Shown: one piece after another, positions 51,509 to 60,403 of the stretch
Position numbering within the stretch: the first letter of the stretch is position 1
Layout of the letters: each line of letters opens with the position of its first letter
Origin: Congeria kusceri
Lineage: Eukaryota; Mollusca; Bivalvia; Myida; Dreissenidae
Reading direction: 5' to 3'
Length of the DNA stretch: 64,000 bases
NCBI GenBank assembly: GCA_027627225.1
Contig: JAPFQT010000155.1
Span: 405,001 to 469,000, forward strand
Program-made: the position numbers and the translations under genes
Notes under the pieces: generated by a model
What the model saw: only the letters and a program-made list of their open reading frames with translations
The model's database searches: none
Told to the model about the DNA's origin: nothing

Positions 51509-52213
51509 ATGAAACCAATATTTGCTATTTTGTTTGTTTTTCCCTGTTGTTTAGCATCTTGTGTGAAACAAAAGAGTTGCTGTCCGCACGAGTTCGATTA
51601 TTCCCTTTGTTCTTCGCAAACACATCCAAAGTGTTACTGTGATCGAGCATGTATTGTTCGCGGTGATTGTTGTAGCGATTATAAAGAGTATTGCTTGCGA
51701 TCCGAACCCGAACCTTGTTTATTCGATGAGTGGACCCCTTGGAGTTCGTGTTCAACTAGTAAATCTTGTGACATTGGTTTTAAAACGCGGACACGAGACG
51801 TAAAACAATTTGGCAACTTTAATTCAAAGAACCAGTGCAATTTATCAGCATTAACCGAATCAAAGATATGCGGTGATGTAGGCTGCGTAGATATTCATAT
51901 GCGTAGAATTCGAAATAGACAGCAATATGCAGCCGATAATTTCCATTATAGTACGGCTTTATACGAGTACAAAGGTGGTAAATGTACAAGATTTGAACCA
52001 AAATGGTCGTTTGCGTGCATAATGTGTGCTGATAGCTCTAGATGTGGAAACGATGTTTTCTCGGTAGGCGACACCTTGGATGTATACTACCAAGACGACG
52101 ATTGTCGTGGGATGTGGGAAAAAAGAACAGAGTCTTTGTATAGAACACAATGTTTTAATCAAGTAGATGTAAACATTTATGCATTTTCGATTATCACAAA
52201 TCCAAATCAGTAA
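51509..52213 (+). CDS. Secreted somatomedin-B / thrombospondin-1 protein (SBSPON-like)
   Basis: 234 residues. After a signal peptide (about 1-16) comes a somatomedin B domain with the full Cys pattern (C18, C24/C25, C34, C42, C44, C48, C54, C55, C62) and the Gly-Asp-Cys-Cys-x-Asp-Tyr core; an Arg precedes it, making Arg-Gly-Asp at 51-53. A thrombospondin type 1 repeat follows (Trp75-x2-Trp78, C81, C87 and onward). The last 100 residues have further Cys and a Cys-x-Gly-x-Trp-x-Lys motif. Somatomedin B, then one TSP1, then a Cys-bearing tail is the layout of animal SBSPON/RPESP matrix proteins. No transmembrane helix, so it should be secreted. Likely captured from a host. Its end overlaps the next gene by 20 bases. 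Confidence 0.82.
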   Translation: MKPIFAILFVFPCCLASCVKQKSCCPHEFDYSLCSSQTHPKCYCDRACIVRGDCCSDYKEYCLRSEPEPCLFDEWTPWSSCSTSKSCDIGFKTRTRDVKQFGNFNSKNQCNLSALTESKICGDVGCVDIHMRRIRNRQQYAADNFHYSTALYEYKGGKCTRFEPKWSFACIMCADSSRCGNDVFSVGDTLDVYYQDDDCRGMWEKRTESLYRTQCFNQVDVNIYAFSIITNPNQ

Positions 52214-53240
52214 TGATGAATGAACTTATTTTTCGACATATTGGACACGAATATCGATTGTAACTTCTGTTAGTTATTGTACAAGAACGACACATAGACA
52301 AATGATAGCAACTTGGAAGCAAGCAATTTTGCCAGTTAGTGACACACAAACAACATCTTCGCTCAGAAGCCTTCTTTTCCAAATGTTGTTTTGCATTGTG
52401 TAATTCCTTGATCGAATCATCCTGCAATAGTGTAGATGTCTGCTTTTCAGCAATGCCACTAGTGATGTTTAGTGCACTCATCATTTTCTCGAAGTCGTAA
52501 GCAAAAATCTTGTTCTTGATGAGAATGCCTCGGATGTAATCTAAACTGCCATCGTTTGTTTCAGGATATGTTTTTGTTCGCTCAGACTCAATAAATAGCT
52601 CATACTCGTTTTGTTTTTCAACTGAGTCAATGTTTTCAAAGTCATGTTGTGATTGGAGCGTAAACTCATTTATTTCACTTTGCGTATGATGCAAACGCGG
52701 AATCGAATGATCGTCGTAGTATTGATGTTCAAATGTTTCATCGATGGATATTTCATTTTTGCAAATCTGTAATAAATGATCATGAGAAGCATTTGGTTTG
52801 TTTTGTTTCTCTTTAAACAATGTTTGTAGCAAACGTTTTAACATGTAACAGCAGTAAAAGTTCGATGTTCCATCGCAGACAAGAACATACAATGGATGTC
52901 GTATGACTTTTTTGAAAGCGAGAAAAGAAACTGCTTTTTGCGTTTTTCCAAACACATGTGTCGACTGCGTACAAGTTCGGCTAAACACATGGCGGGTGTC
53001 TTTCAGCACCGTTTTCAATAATTTGTAAACCCAGTTTGGTATATTTATGATAAGAAATTCCCTAGAGTGACTGGACGAAGCTGTTAAACAGACTTTCGAT
53101 CTGGATTTTTCGCCAGAGCGTACTTCAACCTCAATTGCGTTTGTGTATTTTTCAATTTTACACGGTTCTTGTGGCCAAGGTAACAAATGTGTTTCGTATT
53201 TTGACGTACATGGCGACACTTTGAATGTGATCGTGTTCAT
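52194..53240 (-). CDS. RING-finger protein with C-terminal C3HC4 domain
   Basis: 348 residues from the ATG at 53240 (a TTG lies just upstream). The C-terminal RING is C296-x2-C299-x11-C311-x-H313-x3-C317-x2-C320-x11-C332-x2-C335, a full zinc-binding set like the RINGs of IAP and MDM2-type E3 ligases. No BIR repeat is visible upstream. Residues 1-140 are a Cys-containing folded region of unknown kind, and the middle (about 150-270) is acidic and probably disordered. It is expected to be an E3 ubiquitin ligase, separate from the RING at 2462-3145 in architecture. It is convergent with the SBSPON-like gene. Confidence 0.82.
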   Translation of the reverse strand: MNTITFKVSPCTSKYETHLLPWPQEPCKIEKYTNAIEVEVRSGEKSRSKVCLTASSSHSREFLIINIPNWVYKLLKTVLKDTRHVFSRTCTQSTHVFGKTQKAVSFLAFKKVIRHPLYVLVCDGTSNFYCCYMLKRLLQTLFKEKQNKPNASHDHLLQICKNEISIDETFEHQYYDDHSIPRLHHTQSEINEFTLQSQHDFENIDSVEKQNEYELFIESERTKTYPETNDGSLDYIRGILIKNKIFAYDFEKMMSALNITSGIAEKQTSTLLQDDSIKELHNAKQHLEKKASERRCCLCVTNWQNCLLPSCYHLSMCRSCTITNRSYNRYSCPICRKISSFIITDLDL

Positions 53241-53347
53241 GATCAAACATCAAATGAACAGAAAATCCTATATCGCAAACATCATATATGGCAATTATTA
53301 ATATTTCAATTAGGGACTAAAGTGATTGTCGTTGCGACGGACTCAGT

Positions 53348-53965
53348 ATGAATAAGCAACAATCTAGAGAGTTTTTAAGTATGAAATTGCAGAATCGCGT
53401 AAATGAGGCCAAATGTAAAGCGTTGATAGATGACAAACTGCTTTCAAACTTGTTCGCTCACGATATACAGCAAATGCATTACGAGACGGTCCACAAGAAA
53501 CTAGAAATGGCCTACGGTATGAAAAAGCTATCGGTGGCTCATAACAAATATCTGTGCAATGCCCTCGAACAATATTCAAAGGCGATAAAATCCAATCAAG
53601 AGTTACTTAAAACCGTCAATTCTCAGATAAACACAGTTATGGATAAAGAGAAGGATCTATTGGAACTTCGCGAAGAGACAATTTTGGGTGTAAAAGAAAC
53701 GATGGGCTTGGAATTCATTTCTATTTTACACGATGATACCGGTAATGATAGTGATGATAACAATGACAACATAGAAGCTATATTGCCACCAGTTCCTATC
53801 AGTATTCCAGAAATTGATGAAAAACCAAAAAAGTCATTAACGTTTGGAAACGTGATAATCAAAACATTGGATGAGGTTGAATCTGAACGACAGGAAAATG
53901 AAGAAAAACAACAGGAGTCAAGTCAAGAATTTATTGACGAAGACAAAATTATTCAGATCATTTGA
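53348..53965 (+). CDS. Hypothetical coiled-coil protein with acidic tail, 205 aa
   Basis: 205 residues from the ATG at 53348. Residues about 1-120 are helical and heptad-like, residues about 130-150 are an Asp/Asn-rich acidic stretch, followed by a Pro-rich segment and a Glu/Gln-rich tail. No signal peptide or enzyme motif. It resembles herpesvirus small tegument or capsid-associated proteins in general composition only. It overlaps the convergent gene at 53958 by eight bases. Confidence 0.65.
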   Translation: MNKQQSREFLSMKLQNRVNEAKCKALIDDKLLSNLFAHDIQQMHYETVHKKLEMAYGMKKLSVAHNKYLCNALEQYSKAIKSNQELLKTVNSQINTVMDKEKDLLELREETILGVKETMGLEFISILHDDTGNDSDDNNDNIEAILPPVPISIPEIDEKPKKSLTFGNVIIKTLDEVESERQENEEKQQESSQEFIDEDKIIQII

Positions 53966-54614
53966 TGCCAATGATATCGCATGCAATTTGAAATCTGTTT
54001 GAAGTATTGTTCTGTTTTACCTTACTGTTTGTATATGATTGCTTGTTAATAAAAAATGCTGGTCCTGAATCTCTGTGTTGTTTTTCTATGTTGACTAGTT
54101 GGTTTTGGTTCAAAAACGTATTGCAATTCCCCAGACATTCTTTTTTCAAGAGTTTCGTTAGATTTGCATAATCTCTGATGTTGGTCGTCTTTGTTTTGAT
54201 ACCGAACAGTATCTTTTTTAAGAATTCAACGACATCCAAATCGTTTGTCACTCGTTCTCGCTGTCCACACACGTTGACGAAATAGTGGTTTTTGATTGTG
54301 TCGGGGTCCAAAGTACTTACAAGGTGCATCGCTGCTTCGTTATCGCTCAGTAGCTGATCTTCGTGTAGTGTAGTCATTATTGTTAACACGGCCGCGTCTA
54401 ACACTGTAACTGAGTGATAAGGCATTGCATCGAAGTAAAGTCCCAACACAGCAATTGCATTACTGTTGTACGTTGAACATACAGAACACGTTGTTATCGG
54501 TGTTCTAAATATTCTCTTCACATTCTCGGTTTCTGACCAATAATTGTGGTAGATATTTGCAATATCTCTGTACGTTTCATTGAACTCGGAGGTAAAGAGT
54601 AATTTTGGCAGCAT
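53958..54614 (-). CDS. Hypothetical protein, 218 aa
   Basis: 218 residues from the ATG at 54614. It is mixed alpha/beta with a Cys-x2-Cys near 43-46 and a basic C-terminus. A block Tyr-Phe-Val-Asn near 107 is followed by a charged helix, and the same Tyr-Phe-Val-Asn sits in a similar place in the next protein upstream (54617-55249), which hints that the two are old paralogues. They are separated by two bases and share direction. Function unknown. Confidence 0.62.
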   Translation of the reverse strand: MLPKLLFTSEFNETYRDIANIYHNYWSETENVKRIFRTPITTCSVCSTYNSNAIAVLGLYFDAMPYHSVTVLDAAVLTIMTTLHEDQLLSDNEAAMHLVSTLDPDTIKNHYFVNVCGQRERVTNDLDVVEFLKKILFGIKTKTTNIRDYANLTKLLKKECLGNCNTFLNQNQLVNIEKQHRDSGPAFFINKQSYTNSKVKQNNTSNRFQIACDIIGIK

Positions 54615-54616
54615 GA

Positions 54617-55249
54617 TTAATTAAAAAGCTCAATTCTTGAACACATCTTCATATATTCAATTTTACGATTTTCCATTCGATCCACTGGCCTGAATCTTTT
54701 CTCTTCGTGTAACTCTATGTATCGAATGCCTTTTCGAAACCAGTATTGACTAACAATTTCTTGGATGTAAAACGGATTACCGTGAATGCAATTGACAAAA
54801 TAGACCGGGTTGATTCTAACCATGCCGACCGAAACCATAAAAATGATAGTAGCGGTTATATCTGCGGTGGTGACTGTGCTAAATGTAACGTCTTCATTCA
54901 AAATCGACATGAAGATATCGTGTGAATCCCATGTTATTGCGTGCGATGACGCCCAATACAAGTTGTTGAATTTTTTGACAACTGGATAAACGATATTTTG
55001 GTTTACGGTAGCAGTTGGTGAATAGTTGATCAAAAGTCTATTGACGTTAGTTTCGTTGTATCCTGAAATACAATTCATCGCCAGAAACGAGTTGATGAAA
55101 AACACTAGTATACTTTTCACCACACGATCGATTATCTTAGTTCGTGGTTTGCCGTAACTGCTCAGTATGTGATCAAAAATCTCTCCACATTGAGTTTCAA
55201 AACTGTTTCGAAACAACACTGGTTGATGCAAAGACCATGTTTCTTCCAT
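54617..55249 (-). CDS. Hypothetical protein, 210 aa
   Basis: 210 residues from the ATG at 55249; the frame extends to a TTG at 55261, which I reject. Two hydrophobic stretches (about 45-65 and 130-150) are amphipathic rather than clear membrane helices. Like its downstream neighbour it has a Tyr-Phe-Val-Asn block. It may be co-transcribed with 53958-54614 (two-base gap) and is divergent from the gene at 55332. No family recognised. Confidence 0.62.
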   Translation of the reverse strand: MEETWSLHQPVLFRNSFETQCGEIFDHILSSYGKPRTKIIDRVVKSILVFFINSFLAMNCISGYNETNVNRLLINYSPTATVNQNIVYPVVKKFNNLYWASSHAITWDSHDIFMSILNEDVTFSTVTTADITATIIFMVSVGMVRINPVYFVNCIHGNPFYIQEIVSQYWFRKGIRYIELHEEKRFRPVDRMENRKIEYMKMCSRIELFN

Positions 55250-55331
55250 GCTGTCCAGCAAGCAAATGAGTGTTTGTACACTTTTTGCTATAACAAGTAA
55301 ACGTTAACAGTTTTGATTATGAATCAACAAG

Positions 55332-56678
55332 ATGAGTTTTTGCATTGACGTCCCTATCAACAAATTTCGGTCAAAGCATTTTGTGTTCGCAACTCCTAAC
55401 GAACGTCTTGTATTACGCGATCTCAACCATGCCAGGCACACGTTTACACTTCGCTTTGCTAAATCTAACGTGAGTATTCGAACAGATACAGTTTTGACAG
55501 ATAGCAGTTCGCTTATTCGATTATTTGCATTGGTTTTGATTCACGAAATCAGTGTTTATTTACGAACTCACTCAGATTCATGCACCGGACAAAGTTTTGT
55601 GCAACGCTTATCATTGCATCAATTACAGAAAGAAGTGGATCGTGTAATGTGCAATTCAAAAGCACTATTTCTCTATCAAACTATCGAATATCATTTCAAA
55701 CAAAATAGCGGAGTTTTGCTCGATGTTACAGATGGTTATGAAATTCTTCCTCCACCAGACAAACTACTGTATGCCCCACCGCTATTGCTTGATCAGTATG
55801 GTGATATGATTTTGTTCTACAACAAATCGCACACTATTCCAGTCAATTTCAGGACTTACAATTTCAAAGATCATATAACCGTATTGAACCCTTTTCCTGT
55901 CTATCAACGTGGAATCAATTTCATCCTAAGAGACTACCAAAGTGGTCTATGTCACATTCGACCGATGTTTATTTATCAAAAAGCGAAAATGGCAAAATTG
56001 TCAACAGCAACAACAAACAAAATAGCACAATACATGTTTTTGTTGAAAATTGAGGATAGGCTATATGAAGTCATCGCGATTTACCCTAGCGATTATATCC
56101 GAAAACTGAGACCAAAAGTACTTCCAAAAACAAAGGACTTCACTCTTACTCGCAATGATATTGCGGTTTTGCTAAAATCTCTTAATTCCGAGACGCAACA
56201 CGAAAACATGTTTTTGAACATAACGCCATATGAGAAGCAAAGTTTGCAATTACAAGACTGGCTGTTACAAGTTGTGGAAAAGTATGTTGTAAAATTGGTT
56301 ATTGTGCATGGTGTACCATCTACACAACTAACCAAGGGTAACGTTGGGACGGTCACAGTTTGGCTACACGAAAGTGGTCTGCAGTTTTCAATTCAACTCA
56401 AATCATTTTGTTTCGTGTATTCACAGTGCAACAAAGTTAGTGATGTACCAAATACGTACTGGTTTTTTGACGACATTGTAAAAGACACAACTACTCAAAT
56501 TGTACATCTAACTGCTTTATTGCGAATAGTGTTACAAGCTATGAATTGCAAATCAAAACAACCAACATTTTGTTGGGATTCAGTGGACATCTACAAATCA
56601 TCACTGTTATACGAACTTGCTGAAACTCAACATCTGATAGATTACGCTGGAGCAAAAAGCATGCTGATGATTATCTGA
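55332..56678 (+). CDS. Hypothetical protein, 448 aa
   Basis: 448 residues from the ATG at 55332. It is beta-rich in the first 80 residues and mixed afterwards, with no signal peptide or membrane helix and no motif I recognise. Its length and soluble, beta-rich start would suit a polymerase processivity factor or a capsid triplex protein, both still unassigned in this window, but nothing specific supports either. It is convergent with the next gene, overlapping by eight bases. Confidence 0.65.
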   Translation: MSFCIDVPINKFRSKHFVFATPNERLVLRDLNHARHTFTLRFAKSNVSIRTDTVLTDSSSLIRLFALVLIHEISVYLRTHSDSCTGQSFVQRLSLHQLQKEVDRVMCNSKALFLYQTIEYHFKQNSGVLLDVTDGYEILPPPDKLLYAPPLLLDQYGDMILFYNKSHTIPVNFRTYNFKDHITVLNPFPVYQRGINFILRDYQSGLCHIRPMFIYQKAKMAKLSTATTNKIAQYMFLLKIEDRLYEVIAIYPSDYIRKLRPKVLPKTKDFTLTRNDIAVLLKSLNSETQHENMFLNITPYEKQSLQLQDWLLQVVEKYVVKLVIVHGVPSTQLTKGNVGTVTVWLHESGLQFSIQLKSFCFVYSQCNKVSDVPNTYWFFDDIVKDTTTQIVHLTALLRIVLQAMNCKSKQPTFCWDSVDIYKSSLLYELAETQHLIDYAGAKSMLMII

Positions 56679-57945
56679 CGAGAAAAGGCAACGAATCGAC
56701 AGAGGCATTTGGTTCGCCAGATGGAACAACACAATAGTTGTATTTCATGAATGTGAGATTGGATAAAAAGTTGTCAAAATAAAAGTCAGAAATAAATGTC
56801 TGTTTTTGTTCCAGTTCATACACTGTTTGACAGATAAAGCGACATAACTGTTTCAAGTGTTTGTTCGCTCGGTCGTAGTCCATAGCTGCAATAGCTGCCT
56901 GAATATCGACTAACAAATTTAAAATACCTTTTGAGTCAGTGTTATTGTGGCTGTTATAGTATAGCATAAATATGATGGTAAATGTTCCCGGGTATACTTG
57001 ACAGACGTTTTTCGTTACAGTGTCATTTTCATAAGCAGTTTTAAATCGTCGCTTAACATCTTCCCTGATTATTTCAGAAGCATTCATCAACAGAAAACGT
57101 AACAGAATACACTCGGATACAAGAAATGGAAACAGTTCGGGTCTCATGACAAACAAAGCATTGTCTATCAATTGCTCCATTTCACCCTCATTGTCATTGT
57201 AGTCGAAATAGTTTATTCTGGTGAAGACGCTTAACACGTTGTCATGTAGTATTGCTGGATCTGGTGATGGCAACGCATCGCCTTTTGTTACTTCATCGAT
57301 CATTTGTTCAAACGTAAAATTCTGTTTCTTGTAAATCATGAACATGAAATTCAATGAGTTGTACTCACTCCAATCTATAGCGTTTATACAGTAAACGAGT
57401 TTGTTTAAAGCCCTGGCTACTTTAAATGGAAATGTTTGCTCACAAAGCACTTCGTAATCCTGTATAAGCCCTTTAAACGTCTTAGCATATAAACACTGCA
57501 ATAGATTTTTGTTTTTGTTTAACGTATTCCATCCAAAAAATATCTGATCGTTAAGGTTTGGTTTAAAAGGCATATCGTTAACCCATGGAACAATTTTGCC
57601 AGGCACAATATTCTTTTTGTAACAGAAAAAACGTTTCTTCACTAATTTCAACACCGTGGACACATTGTTGACAAGTTGCCTGTTTGCTATAAAATGTGTC
57701 ATGTATTCACGTTTTGCATTCAAAAGGCTTAAAACGCAATCAGTTGGCGATGACAGTGTCGTTGGTTTTGTATCTTGACTGACAGTGCGAATAAAATCAT
57801 CGGCGCATTGCGAACTGAAATCATCAATTGCCTTCAAAAAGCATTTTGATAAATGTTTAGCTCTCAAATTCCGCTGTAACCGTTTTACTCTCGCCTTTCT
57901 TTTCGAAGCAAGGATTTGATAGCGCTCTCGGATAGACAGAGACAT
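56671..57945 (-). CDS. Hypothetical protein, 424 aa
   Basis: 424 residues from the ATG at 57945. A minus-strand TATA-like box near 57982-57978 puts the transcript start near 57950, favouring this ATG over the one at 57960. The first 35 residues are very basic (Arg/Lys-rich helix), possibly a nuclear signal or DNA-binding tail, and the rest is helical with several Cys. It is divergent from the UL5-type helicase gene at 58051. The family is not recognised. A helicase-primase accessory role is conceivable from position only. Confidence 0.65.
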   Translation of the reverse strand: MSLSIRERYQILASKRKARVKRLQRNLRAKHLSKCFLKAIDDFSSQCADDFIRTVSQDTKPTTLSSPTDCVLSLLNAKREYMTHFIANRQLVNNVSTVLKLVKKRFFCYKKNIVPGKIVPWVNDMPFKPNLNDQIFFGWNTLNKNKNLLQCLYAKTFKGLIQDYEVLCEQTFPFKVARALNKLVYCINAIDWSEYNSLNFMFMIYKKQNFTFEQMIDEVTKGDALPSPDPAILHDNVLSVFTRINYFDYNDNEGEMEQLIDNALFVMRPELFPFLVSECILLRFLLMNASEIIREDVKRRFKTAYENDTVTKNVCQVYPGTFTIIFMLYYNSHNNTDSKGILNLLVDIQAAIAAMDYDRANKHLKQLCRFICQTVYELEQKQTFISDFYFDNFLSNLTFMKYNYCVVPSGEPNASVDSLPFLVR

Positions 57946-58050
57946 GGTTTCTATCAACATGTTGTACAAAATCGCTGATATAGCAAAAAATAATACATAA
58001 CGTGGGTTGGTACAAATGAGTATGCACTATCAAACTGTGACTCATTCACC

Positions 58051-60324
58051 ATGTTGTATTACAGCGTGCGAGACATAGGTATGATCAATGAAATTGTCAG
58101 CTTCTTAGAATGCGGTTCGAACCACAATATAACAGGCCTATTCAAACACTTTCCCGAGTTGGCTTCAGAAAATGACATTCGAACATCTTCAAGTCCAGCT
58201 CTTTTGTCATTCCCACACAAGCTGGTAGCTATAGTTGGACACGCTGGTTCGGGAAAAACTCATATTCTGAAGCATATCGCAAACCGAAAAAGAACCATGT
58301 TTTATGCCCCCACCAATGCGGCGGGTATAAACTTACAGGCCACGCTGTGGTCATCAATACTGCATGCAGCCGAAAAGAAAAAAGTGTACAAAACCATTCA
58401 TTCCTTTTATGCGATTCAGCCTGCGGAAAGCAATATTTTAGGTCAGTGTGTTCAAAAAACTAGAATAGGACACGAATCACACGACAGTTATGATGACTAC
58501 CTGGTTACAATGTTCAAGGCATGTAAGCCGTTTTGTGAAAAGTTGTTTGCCAAAGATATGTCTGAATCCAAACTTTCTCCCGATCAGTATAGCGAGTACA
58601 AAGCACAATGTTGTGGCAATACAAACTGCGACGATGCCCACGAACGGGTGATAACGTATATTTATTCCCTTGGTCTCGGTAGCAAAATCCCTGATATTTT
58701 ACTCTACGATGCATGTGTTCTTGAGGAAGCAGGAAGAACGCCTGATTACATGGCATTTCTCTTTCTGTTCTACTACTATTATATGCACATCAAATACAAG
58801 ACATTCATCTGGAAGCACAAAATACCATCTCTGATATTTGTCGGTTCACCAACTCAAAGTAGAGTTATTGACAACTATACGCCTTGGAGTGCTTTAACAT
58901 TTGCTGGACAAGCCTGCATAAGAAATCACATTATGGAGTTGAATTGCATAAAAATCAAGTCGTTCAAGGACAATCGCAGAATAACAATGGGTAATATTGA
59001 CAATAACACTACGCTAGCAGCAGTTATCGGCAAGCTTGAACTAGGAATGCCAGTTATTGGTTCATTGAGGGACAAATTCAATTCGGTGTTTGTAACCGAT
59101 GAAGCAAATTTTTTCAACCCGTTGTTCAAACCAAACTATTTTCGAATAGCCAAAAAACACGAACACTTGAAATCGTACAAGGAAAATGTATATCGACAAA
59201 ATCGGCACAACGCTATTGACATACCCGAATTTCTTTTGAGTAATCAAGACATCCCATCCTTTACAGATTTAGAAGGTCATATCAATGTCAAATTCAAAAG
59301 TGAGAAATACCAAAGCATGTGGTGTAACACGAAAGAGAAATCAAAACTATTTGAAGAGGATTTCATTGTCTACAAAACATCAAGAACTCTCCTGAAAGGT
59401 TTCAGATATTTACTCACAGAATACCACAAGCTGTATATTTGCAACTTTTCTGGCACGATACAGCAGTTTGTAGAGACATCGGACTTACTGCAATCATACA
59501 TGGCGAGTGACCGAAGCAATTGCATTTCGTTTTTCGTTGACTGTGCAAAGTACATTATTGAAGATGTATTTTCAGATCTCACTGAACACGTTGCAAAAGG
59601 CATAAACGATCTCGTTGCACAATGCTCTTCTAATCAACCTACTATTCAGCATCTCTTGTCACTTAAAACGTTATTACAACATGCTGACAGCAAAAGCATG
59701 TCTAAGGTATACTCGTACGCTAGTGAAAAACCAGGATCGTGCATTGTATTGCCGAAAGACATTTTCTCATTTGTGTTGATTGATGCTGATGTTAAAAAGA
59801 ATCCATGTGAACACGATCGAGTATGCATATTTCTCCAACTTCATGAGTGCATACTGTTCAAACTGTATCATAAAGTAAAAGCAATTAGCACAAGCGAGAT
59901 TTCATCGCAGTGTGAAAGTAAAAACCAAACGTATCGCCCCAGAAAGAAACGTAAACTGTCGGTTTGTGACAGAGAAGATGAAGATCAAATGTACGAGATT
60001 GAGGACGATCACTGCTCAAACATGTCAGATTTAATGAACCAGTTGGTTCACAAATCATTCTTCAAAATCATACCCTTGGTATTGCATATCTGTGCAACTA
60101 TTGACTCGACACAAGGTTTAACAATACATAGTCCTATTCTAGCTTTATTAAAACGAGATGATAGAGCTGAAGACATGATTGTTGCACTCTCAAGAACAAG
60201 CAACCCCGACTCGCTACTAGTTGCAAACAAAATATTTGATCAGCGTTATGAACAAATAGCGTACGAAACAAGAAGTCTCATCAAAATGATCAACCAGTCT
60301 CAAAAGAAGGATGGTTGGCTGTAG
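58051..60324 (+). CDS. Replicative DNA helicase (UL5-type superfamily 1)
   Basis: 757 residues. SF1 motifs in order: I Gly-His-Ala-Gly-Ser-Gly-Lys-Thr near 64-71, Ia Ala-Pro-Thr-Asn-Ala near 85-89 followed by a Thr-Ile-His-Ser-Phe block near 112, II Glu-Glu-Ala-Gly-Arg near 220, III Gly-Ser-Pro-Thr-Gln near 268, IV Asp-Asn-Arg-Arg-Ile near 307, V Asp-Ser-Thr-Gln-Gly-Leu-Thr near 685-691 and VI Val-Ala-Leu-Ser-Arg-Thr near 711-716. This is the helicase of the helicase-primase complex and should pair with the primase at 27383-29770. Length is slightly below HSV UL5 (about 880). A basic Lys/Arg cluster near 630-636 could be a nuclear signal. Confidence 0.93.
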   Translation: MLYYSVRDIGMINEIVSFLECGSNHNITGLFKHFPELASENDIRTSSSPALLSFPHKLVAIVGHAGSGKTHILKHIANRKRTMFYAPTNAAGINLQATLWSSILHAAEKKKVYKTIHSFYAIQPAESNILGQCVQKTRIGHESHDSYDDYLVTMFKACKPFCEKLFAKDMSESKLSPDQYSEYKAQCCGNTNCDDAHERVITYIYSLGLGSKIPDILLYDACVLEEAGRTPDYMAFLFLFYYYYMHIKYKTFIWKHKIPSLIFVGSPTQSRVIDNYTPWSALTFAGQACIRNHIMELNCIKIKSFKDNRRITMGNIDNNTTLAAVIGKLELGMPVIGSLRDKFNSVFVTDEANFFNPLFKPNYFRIAKKHEHLKSYKENVYRQNRHNAIDIPEFLLSNQDIPSFTDLEGHINVKFKSEKYQSMWCNTKEKSKLFEEDFIVYKTSRTLLKGFRYLLTEYHKLYICNFSGTIQQFVETSDLLQSYMASDRSNCISFFVDCAKYIIEDVFSDLTEHVAKGINDLVAQCSSNQPTIQHLLSLKTLLQHADSKSMSKVYSYASEKPGSCIVLPKDIFSFVLIDADVKKNPCEHDRVCIFLQLHECILFKLYHKVKAISTSEISSQCESKNQTYRPRKKRKLSVCDREDEDQMYEIEDDHCSNMSDLMNQLVHKSFFKIIPLVLHICATIDSTQGLTIHSPILALLKRDDRAEDMIVALSRTSNPDSLLVANKIFDQRYEQIAYETRSLIKMINQSQKKDGWL

Positions 60325-60334
60325 CGCAAAAAAG

Positions 60335-60370
60335 TATATAAGGGGGTTCAACGAAAAAGTGTTCATCATT
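60335..60370 (+). promoter_or_regulatory. Core promoter: TATA box and TCA initiator for the kinase at 60404
   Basis: TATATAAGGGGG begins at 60335. GTTCATCATT lies at 60361-60370, with TCA at 60363, exactly 28 bases from the TATA start, as at 3160. The transcript should start near 60365, which supports the ATG at 60404 over the in-frame upstream start at 60311. Confidence 0.75.
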
Positions 60371-60403
60371 GCTCAACTTGACTTTGATGCAAACGGACGC
60401 AAA

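Noticed and set aside
52194..53240. IAP-type apoptosis inhibitor
   Set aside because: The RING is present but no BIR zinc-finger repeat is visible upstream.
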